The translations under genes were made by a program, and so were the position numbers. A DNA stretch of 64,000 bases from positions 1 through 64,000 of the forward strand of contig NZ_JAOTBE010000009.1 in assembly GCF_026162645.1 (NCBI RefSeq). The letters run 5' to 3'. Positions 21,447 to 30,839 of the stretch are shown piece by piece; position 1 is the first letter of the stretch; each line of letters starts with the position of its first letter. The notes beneath the pieces are model-generated. The model saw only the letters and a list, made by a program, of their open reading frames with translations, was not told the DNA's origin and searched no databases. The stretch is from Paracoccus rhizosphaerae. GTDB taxonomy: Bacteria > Pseudomonadota > Alphaproteobacteria > Rhodobacterales > Rhodobacteraceae.

Positions 21447-22667
21447 TCAGGCCGGTTTCGGTCGCATCACCAACCAGATCAGCGCTCCGCCAGCCAGGAC
21501 CAGGAAGGGCAGCATCGCCAGGTTCACGGCGCTCCACCCGGCCTGCACCGACCCGCCGGAACAGTTCATCAGCCCCCCCGACGACAGCGATGCCAGGAAT
21601 ACACCGCCAAAGACGACGAAGTCGTTCATGCCCTGGACGCGGCCTCTTTCTTCTGGGGCGTGGGCGCGGGCCAGCATGGCGGTCGCGCCGATGAAGCCGA
21701 AGTTCCAGCCCAGTCCCAGCAGCACCAGGGCCAGGAAGAACTGCTCCAGCTCGACCCCCGACAGCGCCACCGCCCCCGCCGCGCCCAGGATGGTCAGCCC
21801 CAACCCGACGATCGCCGGGGCTCCAAAGCGCGCGATCAGGTGCCCGGTGAAAAAGCTTGGCGCGAACATGGCCAGCACATGCGCGCTGACGATGTTGGCC
21901 GCATCCCGGGTCTCGTATCCGCAGCCCACGACCGCCAGCGGGGTCGAGGTCATCACCAGGTTCATCAGCGCATAGGACACCATCCCGCAGATCATCGCGA
22001 CCAGGATCGGGGGTGTCCGCAGGATCTGTCCCATCGGCCGCCCCGTGGCCGCGCCCGGCATGGGTGCTGGCGGCCGCGGGATGTCCAGGAAGGCGAACAG
22101 GAACGGCCCAGCAAGGTTCAGCGCGATCACGGCCAGGTATGTCGCCAGAAACGGCACCGCCGTCATGTCGCTGGTGAGACGGACGATCGACGGGCCGATG
22201 ATCGCGGCGGCCAGCCCCCCCGCCATGACCCAGCTAATCGCCCGAGGAGCATAATCCGCGGGTGCCATGTCGGTCGCGGCGAAGCGATAGAAGCCTTGTG
22301 CCGACATGTAGACGCCCGTCAGCGCCGACCCTGCCATGAAAAGGCCGAAAGACCCCTGCCACAGCCCCGTGGCCGCGATGGCCGCGCCAAGGGCGCCTGC
22401 CGCCACGGCCAAAAGGAAGCCCGCCTGCCGCCCGCGCTGCTGCATGAACCTGGCCAGCGGCCGGGCCGATAGGGTCGAGCCGAGGATGATCATCGACAGC
22501 GGCAGCGTCACCAAGCAGGGATGCGGCGACAGGATGCGCCCGGCCAGCCCGCCCACGATGAAGATCACCGACATCTGCGCGCCCAGGATCGCCTGCGCCA
22601 GCACGAGGATGACCACGTTCCGCCGCGCACGCGGCAGGTCCGACGCGATGTCCGTGGTCATGTCCAC
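21447..22667 (-). CDS. MFS transporter
   Basis: A 406-residue inner-membrane permease with about 12 hydrophobic segments in two halves separated near residue 205 by a short proline-rich loop. LARFMQQRGRQAG near 75 is a degenerate form of the MFS loop 2-3 motif, and the C-half has HAPEERGRVQGMNDFVVFGG, as in uncharacterised YcaD/YfkF-like MFS proteins. The substrate cannot be deduced. The start is 5 bp beyond the eda stop, so it is co-transcribed with eda, which hints at a sugar-acid related substrate; that is inference. Confidence 0.87.
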   Translation of the reverse strand: MDMTTDIASDLPRARRNVVILVLAQAILGAQMSVIFIVGGLAGRILSPHPCLVTLPLSMIILGSTLSARPLARFMQQRGRQAGFLLAVAAGALGAAIAATGLWQGSFGLFMAGSALTGVYMSAQGFYRFAATDMAPADYAPRAISWVMAGGLAAAIIGPSIVRLTSDMTAVPFLATYLAVIALNLAGPFLFAFLDIPRPPAPMPGAATGRPMGQILRTPPILVAMICGMVSYALMNLVMTSTPLAVVGCGYETRDAANIVSAHVLAMFAPSFFTGHLIARFGAPAIVGLGLTILGAAGAVALSGVELEQFFLALVLLGLGWNFGFIGATAMLARAHAPEERGRVQGMNDFVVFGGVFLASLSSGGLMNCSGGSVQAGWSAVNLAMLPFLVLAGGALIWLVMRPKPA

Positions 22668-22672
22668 GGATC

Positions 22673-23317
22673 TTAGCCTCGGGGAAGGGCTGCGGCGGTG
22701 CGGGCGCGGTCCTCGATGGTTGCCCAGTTTCCGGCCGCGACATCCGCGTCCGTCACGATCCAGCTGCCGCCGACGCAGATCACGTTCGGCAGCGACAGAT
22801 AGCTTGCGGCATTCTGAACCGACACGCCGCCAGTCGGGCAGAAGCTGACCCTCGGCAGCGGACCGGCCAGCGACTTCAGCGCCGGTGCGCCGCCGACAGC
22901 CTCGGCCGGAAAGAACTTCAGCATGTCGAAACCGGCATCGGCGGCGCGCATCACCTCGGAGGCCGTCACGGCGCCCGGCAGCAGAGGCAGCTCAATCTCC
23001 TCACAGGCGGCGATCAGGCGATCGGTCAGGCCCGGAGAGACCGCGAACTTGGCCCCGGCATCCTTGGCGCGTTTCGCGTCGTCCGGCGTCAGGACGGTCC
23101 CTGCGCCGACATGGCCGCCCTCAATCCCGCTCATGGCGCGGATGGCGTCCAGCGCCGCGTCCGAGCGCAACGTCACCTCCAGCACCGGCAACCCGCCAGA
23201 CACCAGCGCACGCGCCAGGTCCGCGGCGGCGCCCGCGTCCTTGATGACGATGACCGGGATGACGGGGGCCAGCTGGCACAGGGCTTTCGTCTGCTGGGAC
23301 TGGATCTGCGGGGTCAT
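22673..23317 (-). CDS. eda: 2-dehydro-3-deoxyphosphogluconate aldolase
   Basis: A 214-residue KDPG/KHG aldolase of the Entner-Doudoroff pathway, cleaving KDPG to pyruvate and glyceraldehyde 3-phosphate. Active-site landmarks: VLEVTLRS (catalytic Glu, about 47), GAGTVL, and DMLKFFPAE (Schiff-base Lys, about 135), then CPTGGV. The ATG at 23317 with GAAGGTG upstream gives the usual length. The edd partner is not in this window; an MFS gene follows immediately. Confidence 0.95.
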   Translation of the reverse strand: MTPQIQSQQTKALCQLAPVIPVIVIKDAGAAADLARALVSGGLPVLEVTLRSDAALDAIRAMSGIEGGHVGAGTVLTPDDAKRAKDAGAKFAVSPGLTDRLIAACEEIELPLLPGAVTASEVMRAADAGFDMLKFFPAEAVGGAPALKSLAGPLPRVSFCPTGGVSVQNAASYLSLPNVICVGGSWIVTDADVAAGNWATIEDRARTAAALPRG

Positions 23318-23565
23318 GGCGCACCTTCGGTCAGGAAAATTCGCCCCGACCTGACCCCAAAGCCGCAAGCGATGCAAGGGAAAGCAATGCCCCCCGCTAT
23401 CGCTATCACCACGAATCCGCTTGCGCCGGGGCGCGTTCGAGGCTATGGCGCGCACACTTCACAGGCAGGGGCGGGCCCTTGCGGGAGACATCCGCAAGAC
23501 GTCCACCGGTTGGGGCATTCGCCCTGAGATCCCCTGCCAAGGCGCAAACCGGAAAGGAACACGTT
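23318..23565 (+). promoter_or_regulatory. Long rpsB upstream region with hairpin
   Basis: The 248-bp divergent spacer between eda and rpsB. CTTGCGG (23477-23483) and CCGCAAG (23491-23497) form a 7-bp stem with a 7-nt loop about 70 nt before the rpsB ATG. Ribosomal protein S2 represses its own operon through the mRNA leader in E. coli; whether this hairpin does so here is inference. I could not place a promoter. Confidence 0.3.
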
Positions 23566-24345
23566 ATGGCGCTTCCCGACTTCTCGCTGCGTCAGCTTCT
23601 TGAAGCTGGCGTCCACTACGGCCACCAGACGCAGCGCTGGAACCCCCGCATGGGCGAGTTCATCTATGGCGATCGCAATGGCATCCACATCCTCGACCTG
23701 ACGCAGACCGTCCCGATGCTGGACGCGGCCCTGCAGGTCGTTCGCGACACCGTCGCCAAGGGCGGCCGCGTGCTGTTCGTCGGCACCAAGCGGCAGGCCC
23801 AGAAGGCCATCGCCGAAGCCGCCGAAAAGTCGGCCCAGTTCTACATGAACCACCGCTGGCTGGGCGGCACGCTGACCAACTGGAAGACCGTCAGCCAGTC
23901 GATCAACCGCCTGAAGGCGATCGACGAGACGATGGCCGGCGGCGCCGAGGGCCTCACCAAGAAAGAGCGTCTTCAGCTTGAGCGCGAGCAGGCGAAACTG
24001 CAGGCTTCGCTTGGCGGCATCCGCGACATGGGCGGCCTGCCGGACCTGCTGTTCGTCATCGACGTGAACAAGGAAGACCTGGCCATCCTGGAAGCCAAGA
24101 AGCTGGGCATTCCGGTCGTCGCCGTGGTCGACACGAACTGCTCGCCCGAAGGCGTGGACTACATCATTCCGGGCAACGATGACGCCGCCCGCGCCATCGC
24201 GCTCTATTGCGACCTGGCCAGCCGCGCCGCGCTGGACGGCATGTCGGCACAGATGGGCGCCGCCGGCGTTGACCTGGGTTCGCTGTCGGACGCGCCCGAG
24301 GAGATGCTGGACGAAGCCGCCGAGGACGCGCCGGCCGAGGCCTGA
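23566..24345 (+). CDS. rpsB: 30S ribosomal protein S2
   Basis: A 259-residue S2 protein of the small ribosomal subunit. Landmarks: [17 protein letters not shown] near residue 10, FVGTKRQAQ near 68, [12 protein letters not shown] near 90, and [20 protein letters not shown] near 190. The acidic alanine-rich tail after residue 235 is typical for alphaproteobacteria. GGAAAGGAAC lies 5 nt before the ATG; the open frame starting earlier has no support. Followed by tsf with an 84-nt spacer containing a strong hairpin. Confidence 0.99.
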   Translation: MALPDFSLRQLLEAGVHYGHQTQRWNPRMGEFIYGDRNGIHILDLTQTVPMLDAALQVVRDTVAKGGRVLFVGTKRQAQKAIAEAAEKSAQFYMNHRWLGGTLTNWKTVSQSINRLKAIDETMAGGAEGLTKKERLQLEREQAKLQASLGGIRDMGGLPDLLFVIDVNKEDLAILEAKKLGIPVVAVVDTNCSPEGVDYIIPGNDDAARAIALYCDLASRAALDGMSAQMGAAGVDLGSLSDAPEEMLDEAAEDAPAEA

Positions 24346-24377
24346 TCCCTCCACGGATCGCAGATTCATCGAATTGT

Positions 24378-24406
24378 CGTCAGGCGGGGATATGCCCCGC
24401 CTGACG
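24378..24406 (+). promoter_or_regulatory. Perfect 12-bp hairpin in the rpsB-tsf spacer
   Basis: CGTCAGGCGGGG and CCCCGCCTGACG with loop ATATG, without a U-run. It ends 23 nt before the tsf ATG. It could act as a processing site, partial terminator or mRNA stabiliser that sets the S2:EF-Ts ratio. Confidence 0.6.
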
Positions 24407-24429
24407 TGTTGAACACAGAGGAGACGGAT

Positions 24430-25308
24430 ATGGCAATCACCGCAGCGATGGTGAAGGAACTGCGCGAAACGACCGGCGCAGGCATGATGGACGCCAAAAA
24501 GGCCCTGACCGAAACCGACGGTGACATGGAAGCGGCGGTCGACTGGCTGCGCACCAAGGGCCTTGCGAAAGCCGCCAAGAAATCCGGCCGTGTGGCTGCC
24601 GAGGGTCTGGTTGCCGTGGCTGTGAAGGCCGGCAAGGGCGTCGCGGTCGAGGTGAACTCGGAAACCGACTTCGTGGGCAAGAACGAAGAGTTCCAGGCCA
24701 TGGTCCGCAAGATCGCCCAGGCTGCGCTGAACGTCGACGACATCGAGGCGCTGAAGAACGAGCAGGTCGACGGCAAGGCCGTGTCCGAAGTGCTGACCGA
24801 CGCCATCGCCAAGATCGGCGAGAACATGACTCTGCGCCGCATGGTCGTCGTCACCGCGCCGACCGTCGTGCACTATGTCCACAACGCCGCTGCAGAAGGC
24901 ATGGGCAAGATCGGCGTGCTGGTCGGCCTGGAAGGCGGCAACGAGGAGATCGGCCGCCAGATCGCCATGCATATCGCCGCGACCTCGCCCGCCTCGCTTG
25001 GCGAGGCCGACCTCGACCCGGCGCTGGTCGAGCGCGAAAAGCAGGTCCTGACCGAGCAGGCGCGTGAATCGGGCAAGCCCGAGGCCGTCATCGAGAAGAT
25101 GATCGAAGGCCGCATGAAGAAGTTCTTCGAGGAGGTCACCCTGACCGGCCAGAAGTTCGTCATCAACCCGGACCTCACCGTGGCCGAGGCCGCCAAGGAA
25201 CAGGGCGCGACCGTCACCGGCTTTGCCCGCGTCGCCGTCGGCGAAGGTATCGAGAAGAAGGAAGAGGATTTCGCAGCCGAGGTTGCCAAGACCCTCAGCG
25301 GCGCCTGA
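24430..25308 (+). CDS. tsf: Elongation factor Ts
   Basis: A 292-residue nucleotide-exchange factor for EF-Tu. The UBA-like N-terminus with [19 protein letters not shown] and the core [13 protein letters not shown] (about 77-90), which contains the TDFV motif contacting EF-Tu, are unmistakable. ACAGAGGAGACGG gives the ribosome site for the ATG at 24430. Second gene of rpsB-tsf and followed by a terminator. Confidence 0.99.
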   Translation: MAITAAMVKELRETTGAGMMDAKKALTETDGDMEAAVDWLRTKGLAKAAKKSGRVAAEGLVAVAVKAGKGVAVEVNSETDFVGKNEEFQAMVRKIAQAALNVDDIEALKNEQVDGKAVSEVLTDAIAKIGENMTLRRMVVVTAPTVVHYVHNAAAEGMGKIGVLVGLEGGNEEIGRQIAMHIAATSPASLGEADLDPALVEREKQVLTEQARESGKPEAVIEKMIEGRMKKFFEEVTLTGQKFVINPDLTVAEAAKEQGATVTGFARVAVGEGIEKKEEDFAAEVAKTLSGA

Positions 25309-25333
25309 TTTCCTTTCGACTCCGATCTTGCAG

Positions 25334-25363
25334 ATGCCGGCCCCTTGGGCCGGCATTTTGCTT
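25334..25363 (+). terminator. Rho-independent terminator after tsf
   Basis: ATGCCGGCC and GGCCGGCAT, 9-bp stem with loop CCTTG, followed by TTTGCTT. It starts 26 nt after the tsf stop. Confidence 0.83.
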
Positions 25364-25792
25364 CTCGGCCAGCAGAGCGATGCTGTTTGTTCTTGTACGA
25401 ATGGGGATCGACACAAGGACCAATTGTCTGGCAGCGGCATTCCGTGATGATGCGAGCTTCCCCATGTTCAACCACACGGCGACGTTCCGGGAATCTAATT
25501 CGCCGACAGCGACTGCAACAGTGCCGCCGCACCAAGCCAGCGATACGCACAGGTACCAGCACTGCTGACCGTGCTGCACATGCTCAACGGCCATGCCAAG
25601 GGGTGGAAATGGCTGGTCTTACAAGTGCTAACTGCAGGTAGTCCACAGGATGCAAGCGGGACATGAGCCGGTGGCGGCGTGCAGCCAAGGCAACAAGGTC
25701 GCACGCCGCCTGTTCCTGACACTTGCGTGTCACCACTCACGGAACTGCTCAATCTGACGTCAATTGCGCGGCCGAGGAAACGGGGGAAACCC
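25364..25792. other. Gene-free spacer with a TGACAC palindrome
   Basis: About 430 bp with no frame that fits host codon usage and no motif I recognise. TGACAC-TTGC-GTGTCA (25717-25732) is a perfect inverted repeat that could be an operator or a weak hairpin at the 3' side of the LuxR-type gene. The composition is less GC-rich than the flanking genes. Confidence 0.4.
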
Positions 25793-26563
25793 TTACCCCT
25801 CCAGGTCCGGCGCGCGCCGCGCCAGCGGCAGGCCCGGAGCGCCCGGCTGGAACAGCTGGTTCGTGACATGCGCCTTGAGAACCGCCTGAGGCGTCGTTTC
25901 GACCCCCAAAGCCTCTCTTGCCAGGCGCATGTGCTTTTCGACCGTCGCCGGCGTGATCCCAAGGATCGTCGCCACTTCGCTGACCGTCTTGCCGGCCGAA
26001 CGCCAGCCCAGAACCTCGCGTTGTCGGGCGGTCAGCGTGGCCGAGCTGGGCTTGCGGTGCATCGTCGCCATCCGCATGTGCATCACCCAGCACAGCACCC
26101 GCAACTCGCGGCCGGTGCGATTCCAAAGGCTGCCGACGTGATCGCGATCCATGCCTTGCCCGGCCATCAGGACGACCCCACCGGCACTGTGCAGAACCTT
26201 GTCTCGCAGGCTGAGGATATGCGTGGCGCCGAACCCCCGACTGGCCGCCAGTTCCAGCGAGGGCGATCCCCCCAGCCGCATCAGCTCATCCCCCGAGATG
26301 TCGCCGTCGTGATCCAGCACCCATTGCACCCAGCCGTCCCGCTCAAAGGGACCAAGCTGGCGTGCATCATCCACCAGCGCATCAGGCAGGTTCGTCAGGA
26401 TCACCGGACGCTCTCGGACAAGGGCGCGCGGCACGGTCAGCATGAAATAGGCCGCATAGAATGCGTAGTCGAAGCCGAGATCATTCACCGCCTCGATGAA
26501 GATCTTTCGGATTTCTTGTGTATTACGTGCGTCCAGAAGGCGCTCGATGCAACGTGTCAACAT
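25793..26563 (-). CDS. LuxR-family transcriptional regulator (solo)
   Basis: A regulator of about 256 residues from the ATG at 26563; a GTG at 26641 would add 26 residues and neither has a strong ribosome site. The N-terminal 160 residues resemble the autoinducer-binding fold (RLLDARNTQEIRKIF, DLGFDYAFYA), but the Trp/Tyr/Asp-Pro ligand contacts expected in acyl-homoserine-lactone receptors are not evident. The C-terminal LuxR helix-turn-helix is clear: LTARQREVLGWRSAGKTV, then ILGITPATVEKHM. No luxI-type synthase occurs in the window, so it may sense an outside or non-AHL signal. Flanked by non-coding stretches. Confidence 0.85.
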   Translation of the reverse strand: MLTRCIERLLDARNTQEIRKIFIEAVNDLGFDYAFYAAYFMLTVPRALVRERPVILTNLPDALVDDARQLGPFERDGWVQWVLDHDGDISGDELMRLGGSPSLELAASRGFGATHILSLRDKVLHSAGGVVLMAGQGMDRDHVGSLWNRTGRELRVLCWVMHMRMATMHRKPSSATLTARQREVLGWRSAGKTVSEVATILGITPATVEKHMRLAREALGVETTPQAVLKAHVTNQLFQPGAPGLPLARRAPDLEG

Positions 26564-26856
26564 AAATGCAAAATGCTCAAATGCGGTCGTCAAAATCGTA
26601 TTGGACCGTGCGGGGCGAAGTTTGCCAAGTGCAAATCGCACACACGTTTAGTGGATCGATCAGCCGCTTGCCCCAAACTTGCCTCGCTGGCCGCACGATC
26701 TCGCCCTTTAAAGCCATATGCCTTTATCATGGCTCCGCTACAAGGTTTGGCATCTCCGTACAGTGGAGGCCCGGCGGGCAGGGCGCTGGACCTGTGGTGC
26801 CGCCCTGTGCGAAGGGTGCATGACCACGCACCAAACACAGGTCTTCATCGTCTGAC

Positions 26857-27447
26857 ATGCCCTTCATCATCGCCATCGACGGACCGGCGGCATCTGGCAA
26901 GGGCACCATCGCCCGCGCACTGTCCCAGCATTTCGGCTTTCATCACCTGGATACCGGGCTTCTCTATCGCGCGACCGGCGCCAAGGGCGGCGATCCGGTC
27001 GCTGCCGCGCGGGGCCTGACGCCCGCGGATCTGGCGCGGCCCGATTTGCGCAGTGCCGAGGCCGGGCAGGCCGCCAGCCGCATAGCCGCCATCCCCGAGG
27101 TCCGGGCGGCGCTGGTTGCCTTTCAGCACCGCTTTGCTGCGCAGGACCCCGGCGCAGTTCTGGATGGACGCGACATCGGCACCGTGATCTGCCCGGACGC
27201 CGAAGTGAAGCTCTATGTCGTCGCCTCGGACGAGGTGCGGGCGGCGCGGAGGGCCGCCGAGCTGGGGGCCGATCCGGCGCAGATGCTGGTCGAACTACGC
27301 GAGCGGGACCAACGCGACAGCCAGCGGGCGACGGCGCCGCTGCGACCCGCGGATGACGCGGTGGTTCTGGACACCAGCGACCTGAGCATCGCTGACGCGA
27401 TCTCGCGGGCGATCACGGCGGTGGATCTGGCGCGGCAGGGGCGCTGA
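26857..27447 (+). CDS. cmk: (d)CMP kinase
   Basis: A 196-residue cytidylate kinase phosphorylating CMP/dCMP. P-loop [13 protein letters not shown] at residues 7-19, [13 protein letters not shown] at about 31, [13 protein letters not shown] near 105 and the LID with [16 protein letters not shown] near 155. It is shorter than the E. coli enzyme (227), mainly between the LYRA segment and the DGRDIG loop. Placed between the LuxR-type gene and the convergent adenine deaminase, 7 bp from the latter's stop. The usual rpsA neighbour does not follow. Confidence 0.93.
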   Translation: MPFIIAIDGPAASGKGTIARALSQHFGFHHLDTGLLYRATGAKGGDPVAAARGLTPADLARPDLRSAEAGQAASRIAAIPEVRAALVAFQHRFAAQDPGAVLDGRDIGTVICPDAEVKLYVVASDEVRAARRAAELGADPAQMLVELRERDQRDSQRATAPLRPADDAVVLDTSDLSIADAISRAITAVDLARQGR

Positions 27448-27454
27448 GCGGCCC

Positions 27455-29146
27455 TTACGGAATGATCTCGAACCGGGCGACGTCGACCATGCCGCAGTCG
27501 GTGATCTTCAGCGCGGGGATCACCGGCAGCGCCAGGAATGCCAGCTGCAGGAACGGCTCTTCCAGGGTGGTGCCAAGACTGCGCGCGGCCCGGCGCAGGT
27601 CTGACAGCCGGTCGCGCACCTTTTCGAACGGATCGAGGCTCATGAGGCCGGCGACCGGCAGGGGCAGTTCGGCGATGATGCGGCCGTTCTGGGCGACGAC
27701 GAAGCCGCCTTCGATCTGCGACAGGCGGTTGGCGGCCAGGGCCATGTCGTCATAGTCCATGCCGACCGCGGCGATGTTGTGGTGGTCGTGGCAGACGGTC
27801 GAGGCGATGGCCCCCGACGTCAGCCCGAAGCCGCGCACGAAGCCGGTGGCGATGTTGCCGTTCCGGCCGTGGCGTTCGATCACTGCGATGCGCGTCAGGT
27901 CGCGGGCCGGGTCGGGGCGCTTGTCGCCGTCCTGCGGGGCGATGTCGACCGTCAGGTGTTCGGTGATGATCTTGCCTTCCAGGATGCCGATGACCGGTGT
28001 TTCCGTCCGATTGCCCGAACAGCGGAAATGCTGCGGCGTCAGGGCGGGCGCCTTGACCGAGGCGCGGCCCACCGGCTCGACATGGCTGCGCGACGCGAAG
28101 GCGGCGTCGTCGACAATGCGCCCGCGGGTCAGCACCAGCTGGGCGCGGCAGCTGTCCAGGCTGTCCAGCGCCACGATGTCGGCGCGCAGCCCCGGCGAGA
28201 TCAGGCCCCGATCTTTCAGCCCGAACGCCTCGGCCGCCGACAGGCTGGCGGCGCGATAAGCGGCCAGGGGTGAAGTGCCGAGGGCGATCAGCCGGCGGAT
28301 CATGTAGTCCAGGTGCCCGTGTTCACCGATGTCCAAAGGGTTCCTGTCGTCGGTGCACAGGCACATGTAGGCGCTGGTGATGTCGGTCAGCACCGGCTGC
28401 AGCGCGTCCATGTCCTTGCTGACCGAACCTTCCCGGATCAGGACGCGCATGCCCTTGCGCAGCTTCTCCAATGCTTCCTCGGCGGTGGTGGCCTCGTGTT
28501 CCGTGCGGATGCCGGCGGCGACATAGGCGTTCAAATCGAGTGCTGTCAGCTGTGGGCAGTGGCCGTCGATATGGCCGCCTGCAAACAGGCGCAGCTTGGC
28601 CATGGCGGCCGGGTCGCGGTGGATGACGCCGGGATAGTTCATGAACTCGGCCAGGCCGATGGCCGAAGGATGACCCATCACCTGCGCCAGGTCATGGACC
28701 TCGATCCGTGCGCCCGAGGTCTCCATCTCGGTCGAGGGCACGCAGGACGACAGCTGCACGCGCAGGTCCATCAGCAGGTGTTCGGATGCCTGCTGGAAAT
28801 AGCGGATGCCCTCCAGTCCAATCACGTTCGCGATCTCGTGCGGGTCGCAGATGGCTGTGGTGACGCCGCGGGGCGTGACGCAGCGATCGAATTCGAAGGG
28901 CGTGACGAGGCTGCTTTCGACATGCAGGTGCGTGTCGATGAAGCCCGGCACCAGTGTCAGGCCTGCGACGTCGATCACCTGCCGGCCGTCGTAGTCGCCG
29001 ATGCCTGCGATCCGGTCGCCGCAGATGGCGACGTCGCCGCGGGTCATTGCGCCGGTCACCAGGTCGAAGACCCGCCCGCCGCGCAGGACAAGATCGGCGG
29101 GCTCGTCGCCCCGTGCCTGCGCGATGCGGCGCTCCAGATCGTCCAT
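27455..29146 (-). CDS. ade: Adenine deaminase
   Basis: A 563-residue amidohydrolase converting adenine to hypoxanthine for purine salvage. [13 protein letters not shown] (metal-binding HxH, about 67) starts the barrel; [36 protein letters not shown] and later [10 protein letters not shown] complete the Ade-type metal and active-site pattern. The ATG at 29146 has GAAGGAG at good spacing; the upstream open frame has none. Length agrees with bacterial AdeC enzymes. It stands alone, 430 bp downstream of hisH. Confidence 0.95.
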   Translation of the reverse strand: MDDLERRIAQARGDEPADLVLRGGRVFDLVTGAMTRGDVAICGDRIAGIGDYDGRQVIDVAGLTLVPGFIDTHLHVESSLVTPFEFDRCVTPRGVTTAICDPHEIANVIGLEGIRYFQQASEHLLMDLRVQLSSCVPSTEMETSGARIEVHDLAQVMGHPSAIGLAEFMNYPGVIHRDPAAMAKLRLFAGGHIDGHCPQLTALDLNAYVAAGIRTEHEATTAEEALEKLRKGMRVLIREGSVSKDMDALQPVLTDITSAYMCLCTDDRNPLDIGEHGHLDYMIRRLIALGTSPLAAYRAASLSAAEAFGLKDRGLISPGLRADIVALDSLDSCRAQLVLTRGRIVDDAAFASRSHVEPVGRASVKAPALTPQHFRCSGNRTETPVIGILEGKIITEHLTVDIAPQDGDKRPDPARDLTRIAVIERHGRNGNIATGFVRGFGLTSGAIASTVCHDHHNIAAVGMDYDDMALAANRLSQIEGGFVVAQNGRIIAELPLPVAGLMSLDPFEKVRDRLSDLRRAARSLGTTLEEPFLQLAFLALPVIPALKITDCGMVDVARFEIIP

Positions 29147-29577
29147 GTCGTTCTCCTTCGTCTTTGCGACGACAGAACCTGATCCGCCGCGCAGCGTCCA
29201 GAGCGACTTGCCCTTGTGATTAGGTGGGCCTGTCCCGGATCGAGACGAAGGCGATGGCTGCCACCAAAGCAGTGCTCGTGACAATTGCAACGACCGTGTG
29301 CTGGTTCATCTGACGGCGAACTGGCATCGTGCGACCGGACGGTGGTGTCAATCTTTGGTGCAGGTGATGCGGCTGTGGTGGGAGGCTTTCCGCGCAAGCG
29401 ACTTCACGCTGGTGCGTCACCTTTTGCCACTGGCACACTGGGCGGGATCATTCCAAGGGCCAGGATCGGCGGTCCAGTGGTTCAGCGTGTGGCAGAGCCG
29501 AGGCATCATGTCGGAGGGTAGGGGCCAAGCCACCTGTGAGGGCCGGTCCACCTCTCAAGAGCCTTCGGAAACAAAAA
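29147..29577. other. Spacer between hisH and ade; possible tiny membrane peptide
   Basis: No convincing gene. On the minus strand 29309-29220 could encode a 29-residue peptide with one hydrophobic segment ([20 protein letters not shown]) ending in RDRPT, but there is no Shine-Dalgarno sequence and the frame is open upstream, so I do not list it as a gene. No terminator was found. Confidence 0.35.
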
Positions 29578-30207
29578 TCAGGGATGCCAGCGCAGAAAGT
29601 TCGTGATCAGGCGAAGGCCGACCGCTTGGGATTTCTCGGGGTGGAACTGCGTGCCGATGATATTGTCGCGACCCACCACGGCCGTGACGGACCCGCCGTA
29701 ATCCACATGCGCCAGCAGATGCTCGGGATCGGCCACCCGGAACTGCCAACTGTGCACGAAATAGGCGTGATCGCCCGTCGAGATACCTTCGAGCACGGGG
29801 TGTGGGGTGTCGATCACCAGGTCGTTCCAGCCCATGTGCGGCACCTTGAGGCCGGGCGCGGCGATAGCCTGAACCTCTCCTCCAATCCAGTCGAGGCCGG
29901 GGGTCTGTCGGTATTCGTGGCCGGTGGTGGCCAGCATTTGCATACCGACGCAGATGCCCATGAAGGGCACGCCTCGGTTGATCACGGCATCCTGGATCGC
30001 CTCGGCCATGCCGTCCACTTGGCCGAGCGCAGTGCGGCAGGCGGGAAACGCGCCGTCGCCCGGCAGGACGATCCGATCGGCGCGGGCGGCCAGATCGGGG
30101 TCCGACGTGACGACGACCTCGGCGCCCACGTCGCGGCCCATCAGCTGGAACGCCTTTTCCGCCGAATGCAGGTTTCCGCTGTCGTAATCGACCAGGGCGA
30201 CCCGCAT
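29578..30207 (-). CDS. hisH: Imidazole glycerol phosphate synthase, glutaminase subunit
   Basis: A 209-residue class I glutamine amidotransferase that feeds ammonia to HisF in histidine synthesis. VDYDSGNLHS at the start, the nucleophile Cys in MGICVGMQML (about 83), YFVHSW, and the His-Glu pair in TQFHPEKSQ (about 190). The ATG at 30207 overlaps the hisB stop (TGATG), so translation is coupled. hisA and hisF are not next to it here. Confidence 0.97.
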   Translation of the reverse strand: MRVALVDYDSGNLHSAEKAFQLMGRDVGAEVVVTSDPDLAARADRIVLPGDGAFPACRTALGQVDGMAEAIQDAVINRGVPFMGICVGMQMLATTGHEYRQTPGLDWIGGEVQAIAAPGLKVPHMGWNDLVIDTPHPVLEGISTGDHAYFVHSWQFRVADPEHLLAHVDYGGSVTAVVGRDNIIGTQFHPEKSQAVGLRLITNFLRWHP

Positions 30208-30794
30208 CACAACGCCCCCTTGGTGGAGGGCAGGACACCCGCCATGCGCGGGTCGGGCTCGACCGCTTCGCGCAGAGCGCGGGCGACGGCCTTGAAGGCG
30301 GCCTCGGCGATATGGTGGCTGTTCAGCCCGTGGATGCGGTCGATGTGCAGGGTGATGCCGCCATGCGTCGACAGCGCTTGGAAGAATTCGCGCACCAGTT
30401 CGGTGTCGAAGGTGCCGATGGACGATGACGGGAAGTCGACGTTCCAGACCAGATAGGGCCGCGCCGACAGGTCCAGCGCCGCACGGACCAGCGAATCGTC
30501 CATCGCCAGCAGGAAGCTGCCATAGCGGCGGATGCCCTTCTTGTCGCCAAGCGCCTGCACCAGCGCCTGGCCGATGGCGATGCCGGTATCCTCGACCGTG
30601 TGGTGGTCGTCGATATGCAGGTCGCCCTCGGCGCGGATGGTGATGTCGATCAGCGAATGCCGCGACAGCTGGTCCAGCATGTGGTCGAAAAAGCCCACGC
30701 CGGTCTGGTTGTCATAGACCCCGGTGCCGTCCAGGTTCAGCGTGACCTGAACCTGCGTTTCCGAGGTGTTGCGGGTGATCGTGGCCTGGCGCAT
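30207..30794 (-). CDS. hisB: Imidazoleglycerol-phosphate dehydratase
   Basis: A 195-residue monofunctional IGPD, removing water from IGP in histidine synthesis. The Mn-binding repeats appear as [13 protein letters not shown] with [11 protein letters not shown] (about 40-77) and [14 protein letters not shown] near 165. The phosphatase domain of the enterobacterial HisB fusion is absent, as normal for alphaproteobacteria. First gene of hisBH; 45 bp from the end of the K+ transporter gene upstream. Confidence 0.98.
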   Translation of the reverse strand: MRQATITRNTSETQVQVTLNLDGTGVYDNQTGVGFFDHMLDQLSRHSLIDITIRAEGDLHIDDHHTVEDTGIAIGQALVQALGDKKGIRRYGSFLLAMDDSLVRAALDLSARPYLVWNVDFPSSSIGTFDTELVREFFQALSTHGGITLHIDRIHGLNSHHIAEAAFKAVARALREAVEPDPRMAGVLPSTKGAL

Positions 30795-30839
30795 GGGGTG
30801 TCCTTCGTGTTCGCGGGCCTTATAGGCCGACGGGCGCGA

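Noticed and set aside
29220-29309. 29-residue membrane peptide
   Set aside because: One hydrophobic segment only, no Shine-Dalgarno site, frame open further upstream.
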